Source: Lacrimispora algidixylanolytica
GTDB taxonomy: Bacteria > Bacillota > Clostridia > Lachnospirales > Lachnospiraceae
Reading direction: 5' to 3'
DNA: 64,000 nt
Assembly (NCBI RefSeq): GCF_003609635.1
Contig: NZ_MCIA01000031.1
Location: 62,001-126,000 of the forward strand
This document shows positions 36,560-45,537 of the stretch, one piece after another (position 1 is the first letter of the stretch; each line of letters starts with the position of its first letter). The position numbers were made by a program, and so were the translations under genes. The notes beneath the pieces were generated by a model. The model did no database searches, was not told the DNA's origin, and saw nothing but the letters and a program-made list of their open reading frames with translations.

Positions 36560-38098
36560 CTAAACAATTTTCAGCTTGTGCTGCAACTCTGCAAAAACAC
36601 TATACGTCATGATATCCAGTGATAGCCCCACCAAAAACATGCGCTGGACCATTTCAGCATCGCCACTGCCTATAATCACTGCCACAGATTGGGATAATAG
36701 AACACCTAAAACAGTTAAATTCATATCTAAAAATATCGTGTTTCTTCGCTCCTTCTTAGGCCTTATGGAATAACCTTTATAAAATAAGAAGAAAACAAAA
36801 CCTGTAAGCAAAAACAAATATCCAATGGTCTTGGGCGCAGACATCAATTTAAAAGTACTAAAGCCTGACCAAAAAAGGCTTTTTGCTTTTACCGGCATTC
36901 CAGCAGACATTTCATAATTTCCGCAACTGCCCCTTCGAATATCCATTCCAGCTCCGATTGATACATCAATCATTCCAAGTAAGCTCCCAGGATGGCGCAA
37001 GTAATAGATTGCAATATCTGAAGTAGTGAATTTATCCATAAACCCATGATATAAAGAAGTATCTCCTGACTTTACAAGGGGAAGATAATCATAAGCTGAG
37101 GCATCTGTAAGCAGTTCGTAGGAGGAATCAATTCCAAATTCCCCAAGAGTTTTTGCCGGATCAGAGGAAACGAATAACACCCCTCTCGTCATAGAATGAA
37201 ATTTACTAGTCTCACTAAAATCAGATGGATAAAGGAATATACATAAAATTGCAAACAGACTCAACGCAAAAGCCGCTCCGATACAACTAACTCCCCAAAG
37301 AAAGTTTCTTCTTATAAAAATGAGCCGAATTACATAGATTGCAAACAGGAAGCCAAGTACCGCACACTGACGCCTGCTGCCAACGAGTGTGATTGCTGAT
37401 ACGAAAAACAACAACAGTCCCAGGTAATCCAGGGAACTAGATCGTTCCTTTTGAAAAGACATGGCAGCACCGACACAGTAAAGCATAGAAATAAGCCATA
37501 CTGCTTCTGGATAAAAGGAGTTAAAGTAAGTGATATACCCGATATCGGAAAAAATAACCAGACCTGCTGCTGCAATAAAAAAGCCTTCCGTAAATTGTTT
37601 GACCCGCTGGCAAACCTGCCTGACAATCAGATATACCGCCGGGAGATACAAAACAAGGTAAATGAGACCTAAAAAACGGATGTCAAAGTAATGATCTCTT
37701 GTAACCACATAATCCAGGACCTTCGCAAGCCGAATGAGAACCACCTGACTGTTTATAGTCTTACCCGGCATATCCTCACCTGATGCAATGGTTGAATACG
37801 TTTTCACAAAATAATTATTATATATCCTGTCAGGATCTTTATCCATATAGTAAATACCAGCAGATCTCATAACATCATCGGTGGAACCATCACCTGCAAC
37901 TCCCAGATAATTTGGCAAAAAAAGAATGATTGAAGCAACTAGTGCCGTAATGATCGTTACAATGAAAGCCAATCGAGAGGGAGAATATTTTCCTTCCATT
38001 TTAAAGTTTATATTTCTTAAATGCCCCTTAACTTGATTTGTAAAAGCAAGCAATCGATTCAGCCGTCTGGCTACATTTGACTCTTCATGATTCTTCAT
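36560..38098 (-). CDS. polytopic membrane protein, GT-C/WsfD-like hexose transferase candidate
   Basis: The protein of about 512 residues has a basic cytoplasmic N-terminus, roughly ten membrane segments and a large outer loop near 255-370. The region DRIYNNYFVKTYSTIA and the FYPEAVW segment resemble GT-C membrane proteins of glycan clusters that transfer hexoses (WsfD-like), but I recognise no definitive motif. The ATG at 38098 follows GGAGAGACCCC and overlaps the upstream glycosyltransferase end by 14 bases. It is probably the partner of that DPM1-like enzyme, using its lipid-linked sugar. Confidence 0.6.
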   Translation of the reverse strand: MKNHEESNVARRLNRLLAFTNQVKGHLRNINFKMEGKYSPSRLAFIVTIITALVASIILFLPNYLGVAGDGSTDDVMRSAGIYYMDKDPDRIYNNYFVKTYSTIASGEDMPGKTINSQVVLIRLAKVLDYVVTRDHYFDIRFLGLIYLVLYLPAVYLIVRQVCQRVKQFTEGFFIAAAGLVIFSDIGYITYFNSFYPEAVWLISMLYCVGAAMSFQKERSSSLDYLGLLLFFVSAITLVGSRRQCAVLGFLFAIYVIRLIFIRRNFLWGVSCIGAAFALSLFAILCIFLYPSDFSETSKFHSMTRGVLFVSSDPAKTLGEFGIDSSYELLTDASAYDYLPLVKSGDTSLYHGFMDKFTTSDIAIYYLRHPGSLLGMIDVSIGAGMDIRRGSCGNYEMSAGMPVKAKSLFWSGFSTFKLMSAPKTIGYLFLLTGFVFFLFYKGYSIRPKKERRNTIFLDMNLTVLGVLLSQSVAVIIGSGDAEMVQRMFLVGLSLDIMTYSVFAELQHKLKIV

Positions 38099-39050
38099 GG
38101 GGTCTCTCCATAAGGTTGTTTGTTTCAATGTTGTATCTGGGGCGATGTTTCACTTCAATATAAATTTTCCCTATATAGGTTCCAATTAAACCAACCGATA
38201 AAAGCTGGACTCCACCAATAAACCAAATGGATAAAATGATAGAGGTCCAGCCTGCTACCACCTTTCCTGACAAATACGAGCAAAGGCCATATATTGCAGC
38301 TAATATACTGCAGAACACAATGAACAGACCAAGATTGGTTATCATGAGAATAGGCTGAATGCTAAAAGAAGTAATTCCTTCAAATGCCATGGAAAGCATC
38401 TTACTTAAAGGATATTTGGATTCTCCCGCTATGCGAGATTTTCTGTCATACTTAACAATGGTGGATCGGTAACCAATTAAAGGGATAATACCTCTTAAAA
38501 ACAAATTCCGCTCCGTATAACCTGAAAATACCTCTAATGCTCTTTTTGACATAAGCCTATAATCTGCATGATTATAGACGATATCAATCTTCATTAATTG
38601 CATTAATCGGTAAAAGCTAAGAGCCGTTGTCCTTTTAAAATAGGTATCTGTATCTCTTTTTTTCCTCACCCCATAGACAATATCATAACCCTGTTCATAT
38701 TTATCAATCATTTCTTCTATGACAGAAACATCATCTTGTAAATCCGCATCAATGGATACAACCATATCTCCATGATCCTTAGCCACAAGTAGACCTGCTG
38801 TTAGCGCATTTTGATGACCCGTATTCCTTGCTAGTTTTAACCCAAAGACACAGGCATACTCTTTGTGGAAGTTCTCTATCATATTCCAAGTATTATCACG
38901 GCTTCCGTCATCTACATATAGGATAAAACTTTCTTTATCAACTTTACCCGCTTCCATCAGTCTGCGTATGATACTTATTAATTCTGTATTTGTATACGCC
39001 AACGCTTCTTCTTCGTTATAGCAAGGTACCACAATACAAAGTCTGTTCAT
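38085..39050 (-). CDS. family 2 glycosyltransferase, polyprenyl-phosphate sugar transferase (DPM1/GtrB-like)
   Basis: The cytoplasmic GT2 domain has VVPCYNEEEAL, YVDDGSRDNTW near 45 and the catalytic SIDADLQDD near 97-105. Two C-terminal membrane segments (about 225-255 and 262-290) end in GLIGTYIGKIYIEVKHRPRY. This layout is diagnostic of enzymes that load a sugar onto undecaprenyl phosphate (GtrB, ArnC, YkcC). The ATG at 39050 follows AAGGGATGCGG. It is the first gene of the exopolysaccharide operon and supplies donors for the GT-C-like membrane proteins. Confidence 0.92.
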   Translation of the reverse strand: MNRLCIVVPCYNEEEALAYTNTELISIIRRLMEAGKVDKESFILYVDDGSRDNTWNMIENFHKEYACVFGLKLARNTGHQNALTAGLLVAKDHGDMVVSIDADLQDDVSVIEEMIDKYEQGYDIVYGVRKKRDTDTYFKRTTALSFYRLMQLMKIDIVYNHADYRLMSKRALEVFSGYTERNLFLRGIIPLIGYRSTIVKYDRKSRIAGESKYPLSKMLSMAFEGITSFSIQPILMITNLGLFIVFCSILAAIYGLCSYLSGKVVAGWTSIILSIWFIGGVQLLSVGLIGTYIGKIYIEVKHRPRYNIETNNLMERPHEES

Positions 39051-39106
39051 CCGCATCCCTTCTTTCATCGTGTATTTTCTACTTCATTCTAAAAGTAATT
39101 TTGTTT

Positions 39107-39135
39107 GTTATATTTTGCCTCATAATCTCTGTAAA
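39107..39135 (-). promoter_or_regulatory. candidate sigma-A promoter of the exopolysaccharide operon
   Basis: On the minus strand TTTACA (39130-39135) and TATAAC (39107-39112) are 17 bases apart, about 57 bases before the first start codon. I looked for a c-di-GMP riboswitch in the leader and saw none. Confidence 0.6.
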
Positions 39136-39232
39136 ATACTACCTGTCGCTATCTTCTGTGTAAAACTACAATATTGTTTCATTAGGATTGCCAAATTTTG
39201 TTAATTTAATGGTCATTCTTATTAATAACCAT

Positions 39233-39276
39233 TAAAAAAGCAGTGCCTGGAATATTATCCTGACACTGCTTTCTAT
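39233..39276 (-). terminator. terminator of motAB
   Basis: AAAGCAGTG and CACTGCTTT arms with inner GGA/TCC pairing are followed on the minus strand by six T residues. It separates motAB from the exopolysaccharide operon. Confidence 0.85.
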
Positions 39277-39337
39277 GAACTCCACTGCAGGTATTTTCCA
39301 ACCCACGGTAATTTAATTTACAAATAAATGTTAGCTT

Positions 39338-40111
39338 CTACTTCACTTGATGCTCTTCCAGATTATTATACTTTGCACTCAAGACTATAATATCGATACG
39401 TCTATTACTGGATCTACCTTCTGCTGTTTCATTATCAGCCACCGGTTTATACTCACCATAACCTACAGCAATTAATTTTTCTGGCGAAAAGTTGTTTTTA
39501 TTGATGAAAAGCTTTACCACGTTAACCGCTCTAGCTGTGGACAATTCCCAGTTAGAGGCATAATTACTTCGCCTAATCGGAGTATTATCCGTATGACCTT
39601 CAATACGTATGTAGTTATCCGCAGTATTTAAGATACTTGCGACCTCATTTAAAGTTTCCTCATGTTTTTTTATCTCAGCGCTTCCTGATTCAAACAAAAC
39701 TGCATTATTTAATCGAATCACAAGACCACGCATATCTATCATCGTTGACGCAGACTGATCCATACCATCCGTATGAATTTTATCATCTAGTTCAGCTTTT
39801 AAAGCTTCCAGTTTCTTAAGTTCATATTCTCCAAAAAAGCTCTCTAACTCACTTTTGGTATCAACATTTAAGGGGCCTCCGCCTCCACCGTCGCCACTTC
39901 CGGTTCCGGTTCCTTGGGCATTATAGCTTTTATCCATCATGTTCCCAGCGAACTGTTCTGACATTTCTTGTGCTTTTTTGGCATCAATCTTACTAACAGC
40001 AAAAAGTACGATGAAAACTGCCAGCAGAAGGGTCATCAAATCCGAATAAGGCAGCAGCCATGCTTCCCCACCTTCCTCTTCCTGATGAGCGTGTTTTCTC
40101 TTTTTTGACAT
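39338..40111 (-). CDS. motB: flagellar motor stator protein MotB
   Basis: The 257-residue protein has a basic N-terminus, a single membrane helix with the proton-channel aspartate at Asp24 in PYSDLMTLL, a plug, a glycine-rich linker (GTGTGSGDGGGGG) and a C-terminal OmpA peptidoglycan-binding domain with RIEGHTDNTP near 171. It couples ion flow to flagellar torque together with MotA. The start follows AGGGAGAATACGA, 17 bases after motA. Asp24 and proton-type sequence suggest H+ coupling. Confidence 0.96.
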   Translation of the reverse strand: MSKKRKHAHQEEEGGEAWLLPYSDLMTLLLAVFIVLFAVSKIDAKKAQEMSEQFAGNMMDKSYNAQGTGTGSGDGGGGGPLNVDTKSELESFFGEYELKKLEALKAELDDKIHTDGMDQSASTMIDMRGLVIRLNNAVLFESGSAEIKKHEETLNEVASILNTADNYIRIEGHTDNTPIRRSNYASNWELSTARAVNVVKLFINKNNFSPEKLIAVGYGEYKPVADNETAEGRSSNRRIDIIVLSAKYNNLEEHQVK

Positions 40112-40128
40112 TCGTATTCTCCCTATTC

Positions 40129-40908
40129 CTATTTAGGCTGCTCCATAATTTTTTTCTGCTTCGATTTGGGTAGAGTGGCAATTAACTTTTCCTTTAATAT
40201 AAAGGGCGAATCTCCATTTTGCATGGACAAAATGCCTATTATCATCATTTCTTTTGACATTACTTCCTGCTGACTTTTTACCTTTAGTTTTTTTGCAAAT
40301 GGATTCCATAATACATAACCTGTAAAGATACCAAGTATTGTAGCAATGAATGCTGCAGAAATCGCTTCAGCCATCTGATCTATATCATTAATATGGGACA
40401 TGGCTGCAATCAGACCGAAAACCGCGCCCAAAACTCCCAGGGTAGGAGCATACATACCAGCTGAGGAGAAAATACTTGCATTGACTTCGTGTCGCTTTTC
40501 CATTGTCGCAATCTCGGTTTCTAATATCTCTTCAATCAATTCTGCTCCAGTACCATCAACAAGCAAACGGACACCTTTCTTTAAAAAGGGGTCTTCAATC
40601 TGTTCTACTTTAGCTTCTAGGGATAAAAGTCCTTCCGAACGAGCCTGTTTTGACAAATTATAGATTAAATCAATCACTTCAGCCTCTGACTGTTCTTTCT
40701 TCTGGGTAAATAGAATCCTAAACAGGGATCCGAGGGATTTTAAATTTTTACCTGGAAATGAATTCAATATAGTAGCGATGGTGCCAACAATAATTACAAA
40801 AAAGGCTGCCGGATTTAAAAGTACAGCAAAATTAATGTGCTTAAAAATCATCGCTCCAACAACGGCGACAACTCCGGCTATTACGCCTAAGATGGTAGTT
40901 AGTTCCAT
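40129..40908 (-). CDS. motA: flagellar motor stator protein MotA
   Basis: The 259-residue membrane protein has four membrane segments. The cytoplasmic loop carries Arg90 and Glu98 in KQARSEGLLSLE, the charged pair that contacts FliG, and APTLGVLGAVFGLIAAM includes the conserved proline (155) of the ion channel. The start follows AAAGGAGAAACT. It is the first gene of the motAB operon, which ends at the terminator before the exopolysaccharide operon. Confidence 0.96.
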   Translation of the reverse strand: MELTTILGVIAGVVAVVGAMIFKHINFAVLLNPAAFFVIIVGTIATILNSFPGKNLKSLGSLFRILFTQKKEQSEAEVIDLIYNLSKQARSEGLLSLEAKVEQIEDPFLKKGVRLLVDGTGAELIEEILETEIATMEKRHEVNASIFSSAGMYAPTLGVLGAVFGLIAAMSHINDIDQMAEAISAAFIATILGIFTGYVLWNPFAKKLKVKSQQEVMSKEMMIIGILSMQNGDSPFILKEKLIATLPKSKQKKIMEQPK

Positions 40909-41604
40909 AGTTTCTCCTTTAGTAAATACAGTTTAGTGGTTATACATATAGCTAAACTCAGCAATACCGATGCGACGATCCGTTCTAGTATAATATACTT
41001 GTTACATATATTGTGTTAAATAATCGTTAAATCTCCATTTTTAACCATTTTTCGACATTTTTATATTTTTACAGAACTTTTCCTGTCAGGTGAAGAAACA
41101 CCTGGCATTTAGAGTTTTAAATAGGTACGAATGTTTCATCGGTTTCTTAACCGCTGTCATAGATTTAATATAGTCTACCACATTTTGACTTTAAAACCAA
41201 TCAATTCCTTAACATTTTCGTTATTTCCCGAATTAATACATTATCCCTGAAACCTCCATTCTGCTGGATTATGAATCGATTCCAGCTTTTTCATGATTTA
41301 AATTAAGAATCTTAAATTAGCAAAATCCTCTTAGGCTGTGCTCCATCGATTGACGCTTTGTAATACTAGCTAACATCATGTTTGAAGCTTACTATTTATT
41401 ATATCGGTCAATTACCTGTATTTCAACAGGGGAATAAGTAGATTATTTTATAGTATATTGTTTTATTTTATATAATCAACACAAATTGGTACGACACGAT
41501 TCGACAAATATGCTTTTAGTTATGCTTTTTACCAAACATATATCACTACCGTATAACTATGATTAAAGTCATCTGATTAAAGGGGTGATAGAATAACGTT
41601 TTTT
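40909..41604. other. long AT-rich gene-free stretch upstream of motAB
   Basis: About 700 bases hold no credible gene. Seen: a possible motAB promoter just upstream of 40970-41030 (AT-rich, TATATT/TATACT hexamers, no clear sigma-D consensus) and a small perfect hairpin, CAGGTG-aagaaa-CACCTG, near 41087-41104. The remainder has no recognised signal. The length is unusual for this otherwise compact region. Confidence 0.5.
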
Positions 41605-41660
41605 AAAGAGGCAAAATTATTGGTCGTGAAAACTAACCTAATAACTTTGCCTCTTAACCT
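41605..41660 (-). terminator. terminator of the GH31 sugar operon
   Basis: AAGAGGCAAA and TTTGCCTCTT arms with inner TTATT/AATAA pairing are followed by TTTAAAAAA on the minus strand. The minus strand also carries a second copy of AAGAGGCAAAG just upstream. Confidence 0.8.
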
Positions 41661-41692
41661 TTGCCTCTTACCTATTGTTTCTTATTTCATAC

Positions 41693-43687
41693 TTAAACAA
41701 TTACTTCCTCTTTAAAAAAGACCGGCATATATTCCAATGGGGAATCTACCACTTCTGACGAACCTCCCTGATAGTTAATTCCTGAATGTATCTCTTTCCA
41801 ATAAAAACCTTTAGGAAAATAGACCTTTCTGCTTCTCATTCCCGTCTCAAGAATTGGTGCAACCAAGTAATCCGGACCATATAAATATTGATCTTCCACT
41901 TCCCAACAGACCTTATCCTCTGGAAATTCATAAAATAAGGGTCTCATTACCGGAGTTCCCTTTTCATGAGCTTCCTTCATCAAGCCTTTGGTATAGGGAC
42001 GGAGAGATTCACGAAGTTCTAGATTATCTTTGCAGATCTCATACACCTTCTCACCATAGCTCCATACCTCATTGGCGGCCCCGGAACAGCAGGTCGCGCC
42101 TCCTGTAGTTCCAACCTGAGGCCGACGTGGCTCTCTGTCTCCATGAAGACGCATGACCGGACAGAAGGTTCCCCATTGGAACCATCTGACAAACAGCTCT
42201 CTAAACGCTTCATCATCCGGGTCTCCACCATGGAAACCTCCGATATCCGTAGTCCACCAGGGAATCCCCGCAATGCCCATATTAAGACCTGCTGCAAGCT
42301 GGTTTTTCATGCTTTCAAAGCTTGAGGCAATATCTCCGGACCATACCAAAGCCCCATATTTTTGGCTTCCAGCCCAAGCGCATCGAATTAAATTGACTAT
42401 ATTTTCCTGTCCCTGCGCCTTCATGCCTTCGTAGAAGGTTTTTGCGTATTCCACAGGATATATGTTTCCTATCTGAAGATTGCTTCCCTGATAATATCTG
42501 TAATTATCAAAATCATAAGCCGTATATTCAGGCTCCGCTTCATCAAGCCAGAATACTTGGACCCCCTTTTCATAGTAATTCTCTTTCACCTTATTCCAAA
42601 CGTAATCCCTGGCCTCTGGATTGGTTGCATCATAATGAATGGTGGCTCCCTGAAAATTAAGCCCAACACGAAACCCTCTGTCCGTGCGAATTAAATATCC
42701 CTTTTCTAGCATTTCCTCGTAGTTTTCTGATTCTCTATCTACCGTTGGCCAGATGGATACCATGAGCTTAACTGAAAGTTCCTTTAATTCTTCTACCATA
42801 GCATCCGGATCCGGCCAATAGACAGGATCGAACTTCCACTCTCCCTGTTTTGGCCAGTGGAAAAAATCTATTACGATTAAATCAAGAGGAAGCCCCCGCC
42901 GTTTGTATTCCCGGGCAATTTCTAAAAGCTCCTCCTGAGTCTGATAGCGAAGCTTACACTGCCAGAACCCTAATCCATACTCTGGCATCATAGGCACTGT
43001 TCCTGTCACTTTTGCATAGGCTTCTTCAATTTCTGCCGGAGTATCTCCGACTGTAATCCAGTAATCTAAGATGTCCGTGGAATAAGCCTCAAAGCTTTTT
43101 ATGTTTTTCCCAAATACAACGCGGCCAATTCCAGGATTATTCCAAAGCAATCCGTACCCAAGGGAAGATAAGGCAAAGGGCACACTGGCCTGGGAATTAC
43201 GGTGAGCCAGTTCTAAATCCGTACCCATTAAGTTTAAATAAGGTTGCTGGTACTGTCCCATTCCATAGATTCTTTCATCCTGGTCAATGGTTTCAAATCG
43301 AACCGTCAGGTGATAATCCCCACCTGGAATTGGTTTAAATTCTCTGGCCTCTACCTCTATGGCACTGCATTTAGGATCCTGAAGATCTCTGCGATTTCTG
43401 GCATATTCCTCTAAAATCAGCTCACCCCTGCTGTTATAAAAAAGAAGTTTACCCTTTCTTGTGATTTTTGCAGTAATGGCACCATTTTTTATAATTGCTC
43501 CCGATTCATCCATTGTAATCTGAGTCTCTATGTATTCCTGCTCCAGTAATGCCCAGTTTCTCTCCTTTAACTTACCAGTCTTAAACCCACGCACGCGAAG
43601 GCTGTTTTCCCCCCACGGCTCTAGTATAACCTCCTCCGCATCATAATGATAAATCAGTTTTCCATTTTCTTTACGAAACAAATCCAT
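41693..43687 (-). CDS. glycoside hydrolase family 31 (alpha-xylosidase/alpha-glucosidase type)
   Basis: The 664-residue cytoplasmic enzyme has an N-terminal beta domain followed by the GH31 barrel. DLIVIDFFHWPKQGEWKFD lies near 275, the nucleophile motif FWLDEAEPEYT lies near 378-388, and IPWWTTDIGGFHGG plus RLHGDREPRRP lie near 470-520. The nucleophile Asp in WLDEAEPE is clear. The set resembles alpha-xylosidases or alpha-glucosidases acting on oligosaccharides. It is the last gene of an ABC importer operon, 8 bases after the second permease, so it hydrolyses the imported sugar. Substrate specificity is not certain. Confidence 0.92.
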   Translation of the reverse strand: MDLFRKENGKLIYHYDAEEVILEPWGENSLRVRGFKTGKLKERNWALLEQEYIETQITMDESGAIIKNGAITAKITRKGKLLFYNSRGELILEEYARNRRDLQDPKCSAIEVEAREFKPIPGGDYHLTVRFETIDQDERIYGMGQYQQPYLNLMGTDLELAHRNSQASVPFALSSLGYGLLWNNPGIGRVVFGKNIKSFEAYSTDILDYWITVGDTPAEIEEAYAKVTGTVPMMPEYGLGFWQCKLRYQTQEELLEIAREYKRRGLPLDLIVIDFFHWPKQGEWKFDPVYWPDPDAMVEELKELSVKLMVSIWPTVDRESENYEEMLEKGYLIRTDRGFRVGLNFQGATIHYDATNPEARDYVWNKVKENYYEKGVQVFWLDEAEPEYTAYDFDNYRYYQGSNLQIGNIYPVEYAKTFYEGMKAQGQENIVNLIRCAWAGSQKYGALVWSGDIASSFESMKNQLAAGLNMGIAGIPWWTTDIGGFHGGDPDDEAFRELFVRWFQWGTFCPVMRLHGDREPRRPQVGTTGGATCCSGAANEVWSYGEKVYEICKDNLELRESLRPYTKGLMKEAHEKGTPVMRPLFYEFPEDKVCWEVEDQYLYGPDYLVAPILETGMRSRKVYFPKGFYWKEIHSGINYQGGSSEVVDSPLEYMPVFFKEEVIV

Positions 43688-43695
43688 TAAATCAC

Positions 43696-44541
43696 CTATC
43701 CTTTCACTGCTCCACTGGTTAAGCCACTAATAATATATTTCTGCATGAAGATAAATACCAACGCAACCGGAATAATCGTAACAACTGCAAATGCGGTAAG
43801 ATAGCTCCACTTTGTACCGTACTGACCCATAAAGTTAAATATACCTGCTGTAATGGGGCGGTCTGACTGGTTCTGGATAAAGGTCATGCCATATGCCAGG
43901 TCACCCCATGCATATAAAAAGGAGAACACGCCGCAGACGATGACACCAGGATAAGCAATCGGAACTAATATTTTAATAAACGCGGTAAAACGGTTACAAC
44001 CGTCAATGTAGGCAGCCTCTTCCAATTCTCTAGGCATGGAAACAAAATAATTTTTTAAAATCAGAACGGAAAATGGGATTCCAATGGTTGCATCAGCAAG
44101 AATTGCTGATAAAGGATTATTTAACAGACGCATATCTCGAAATATAATGAACATGGGCGTTAAGATTACTGATACTGGAAGCATCTGAGTAATTAAAAAT
44201 CCCAGTGTACATAATTTTCTTCCTTTAAATCGGTATCTTGCTAGACCATAAGAGGCAGGCACTGCTAGAACTACTGAAATCATCATACTTCCAACTGAGA
44301 TGATAAGACTGTTATAAAATGACCGAAACATGTTAAAATCTCCGTTTTTTAACTGTGCTCCATAAGAATCCAGATTTAGTTGAGTTGGAAACAAGGTTGG
44401 GGGAATCTGAAATATCTCCTTTTCCGCTTTCAGGGAAGTGACAAAAATCCAATATAATGGGAATAACAAAAGAACCATGACAAATAGAGAAAGGATACTG
44501 AGAAACCAGTTCTTTTTTCCCTGTATTTCTTTATCAGACAT
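43696..44541 (-). CDS. ABC sugar transporter permease (MalG-like)
   Basis: The 281-residue membrane protein has about six membrane segments and the ATPase-contact loop EEAAYIDGCNRFTAFIKILVPIAYPG. It starts within the upstream stop (TGATG), showing translational coupling to the MalF-like permease. AGGAGGAAGCCTG precedes the ATG. It is one half of the importer channel. Confidence 0.92.
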   Translation of the reverse strand: MSDKEIQGKKNWFLSILSLFVMVLLLFPLYWIFVTSLKAEKEIFQIPPTLFPTQLNLDSYGAQLKNGDFNMFRSFYNSLIISVGSMMISVVLAVPASYGLARYRFKGRKLCTLGFLITQMLPVSVILTPMFIIFRDMRLLNNPLSAILADATIGIPFSVLILKNYFVSMPRELEEAAYIDGCNRFTAFIKILVPIAYPGVIVCGVFSFLYAWGDLAYGMTFIQNQSDRPITAGIFNFMGQYGTKWSYLTAFAVVTIIPVALVFIFMQKYIISGLTSGAVKG

Positions 44542-45449
44542 CAGGCTTCCTCCTCTTCATAGGTTAATTTTAAGTAAAACAGGCTTACAATCAGAAGGAC
44601 AACAAACATTATATTGGCAACAGCCGCCCCCTTGCTATACTGGAAAATGCCAAAAGATAGCTTATAAGCGTATGTAGAAAGCATGTGAGTAGAGTTTACA
44701 GGGCCACCCCCTGTCATAACGTAAACCAAATCAAACACCTTAAATGTATAGATAAAGCCTAAAACCAGCACAGATTCTATGGTTGGTTTTAAAAGCGGCA
44801 AAGTAATACGGAAAAAAGATTGAATTCTATTTGCACCGTCTATAGAAGCACTTTCATATAATTCAGTAGGAATGATTGTCAGACCAGTGGAAAGTAATAT
44901 CATGTTAAAAGGAATTCCGATCCATATATTTGCAAATACTAGAGCAAACATTGCAGTCCCAGGAGATGTCAACCAATCCACTGGAGCAGAAATCAGTTTT
45001 AATAACATAAGCGATTGATTCAGAATACCCACATTCGTACTGAAAATGAATTTAAAAATCAAAGCCGTTACTGTAATTGGAATCATCCATGGAATCATTA
45101 ACAATCCACGGACCATCTTTGCAGAGGCGAATTTTCTGCTGAGAAACAACGCTAGCGCAAAACCAATCATAAACTGCACAATCAGGCAAGCTACGGTGAA
45201 TACCAGCGTATTAATCAGGGAATTGATCATTATCTTATCACGGAACAGTTCCAGATAATTATTTAGTCCAATCAATTCCTTTACTGGTGCATTCAAAGTT
45301 TTTACCGTTACATTCTGCAGGCTCAATACAATATTCCTAATTATAGGATATCCCACAAAATACATCATATAAAGTAATGCTGGAAGTACATATAAATAGC
45401 CTATATTTTCAAATTGGAAGAATTTCCTTATTCTGTTCAAGCCTCTCAC
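44541..45449 (-). CDS. ABC sugar transporter permease (MalF-like)
   Basis: The 302-residue membrane protein shows the ESASIDGANRIQSFFRITLPLLKPT coupling loop. The start is GTG at 45449 or TTG at 45440; AGAAGGGG is close to the former and better spaced for the latter. It lies about 90 bases behind the binding-protein gene, with a weak hairpin in the gap that may lower permease expression relative to the binding protein. Confidence 0.9.
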   Translation of the reverse strand: MRGLNRIRKFFQFENIGYLYVLPALLYMMYFVGYPIIRNIVLSLQNVTVKTLNAPVKELIGLNNYLELFRDKIMINSLINTLVFTVACLIVQFMIGFALALFLSRKFASAKMVRGLLMIPWMIPITVTALIFKFIFSTNVGILNQSLMLLKLISAPVDWLTSPGTAMFALVFANIWIGIPFNMILLSTGLTIIPTELYESASIDGANRIQSFFRITLPLLKPTIESVLVLGFIYTFKVFDLVYVMTGGGPVNSTHMLSTYAYKLSFGIFQYSKGAAVANIMFVVLLIVSLFYLKLTYEEEEA

Positions 45450-45537
45450 CCCTTCTTATCCGTTTAAGATCTGGAAAGAACACTGCTGTAACTGGTGCTC
45501 CTTCCAGTCTTTCTTTAAAATGAATTAATAAGTGGCT

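Noticed and set aside
39051-39337. c-di-GMP riboswitch before the exopolysaccharide operon
   Set aside because: I looked for the conserved core in the leader and saw none; control appears to be protein-based.
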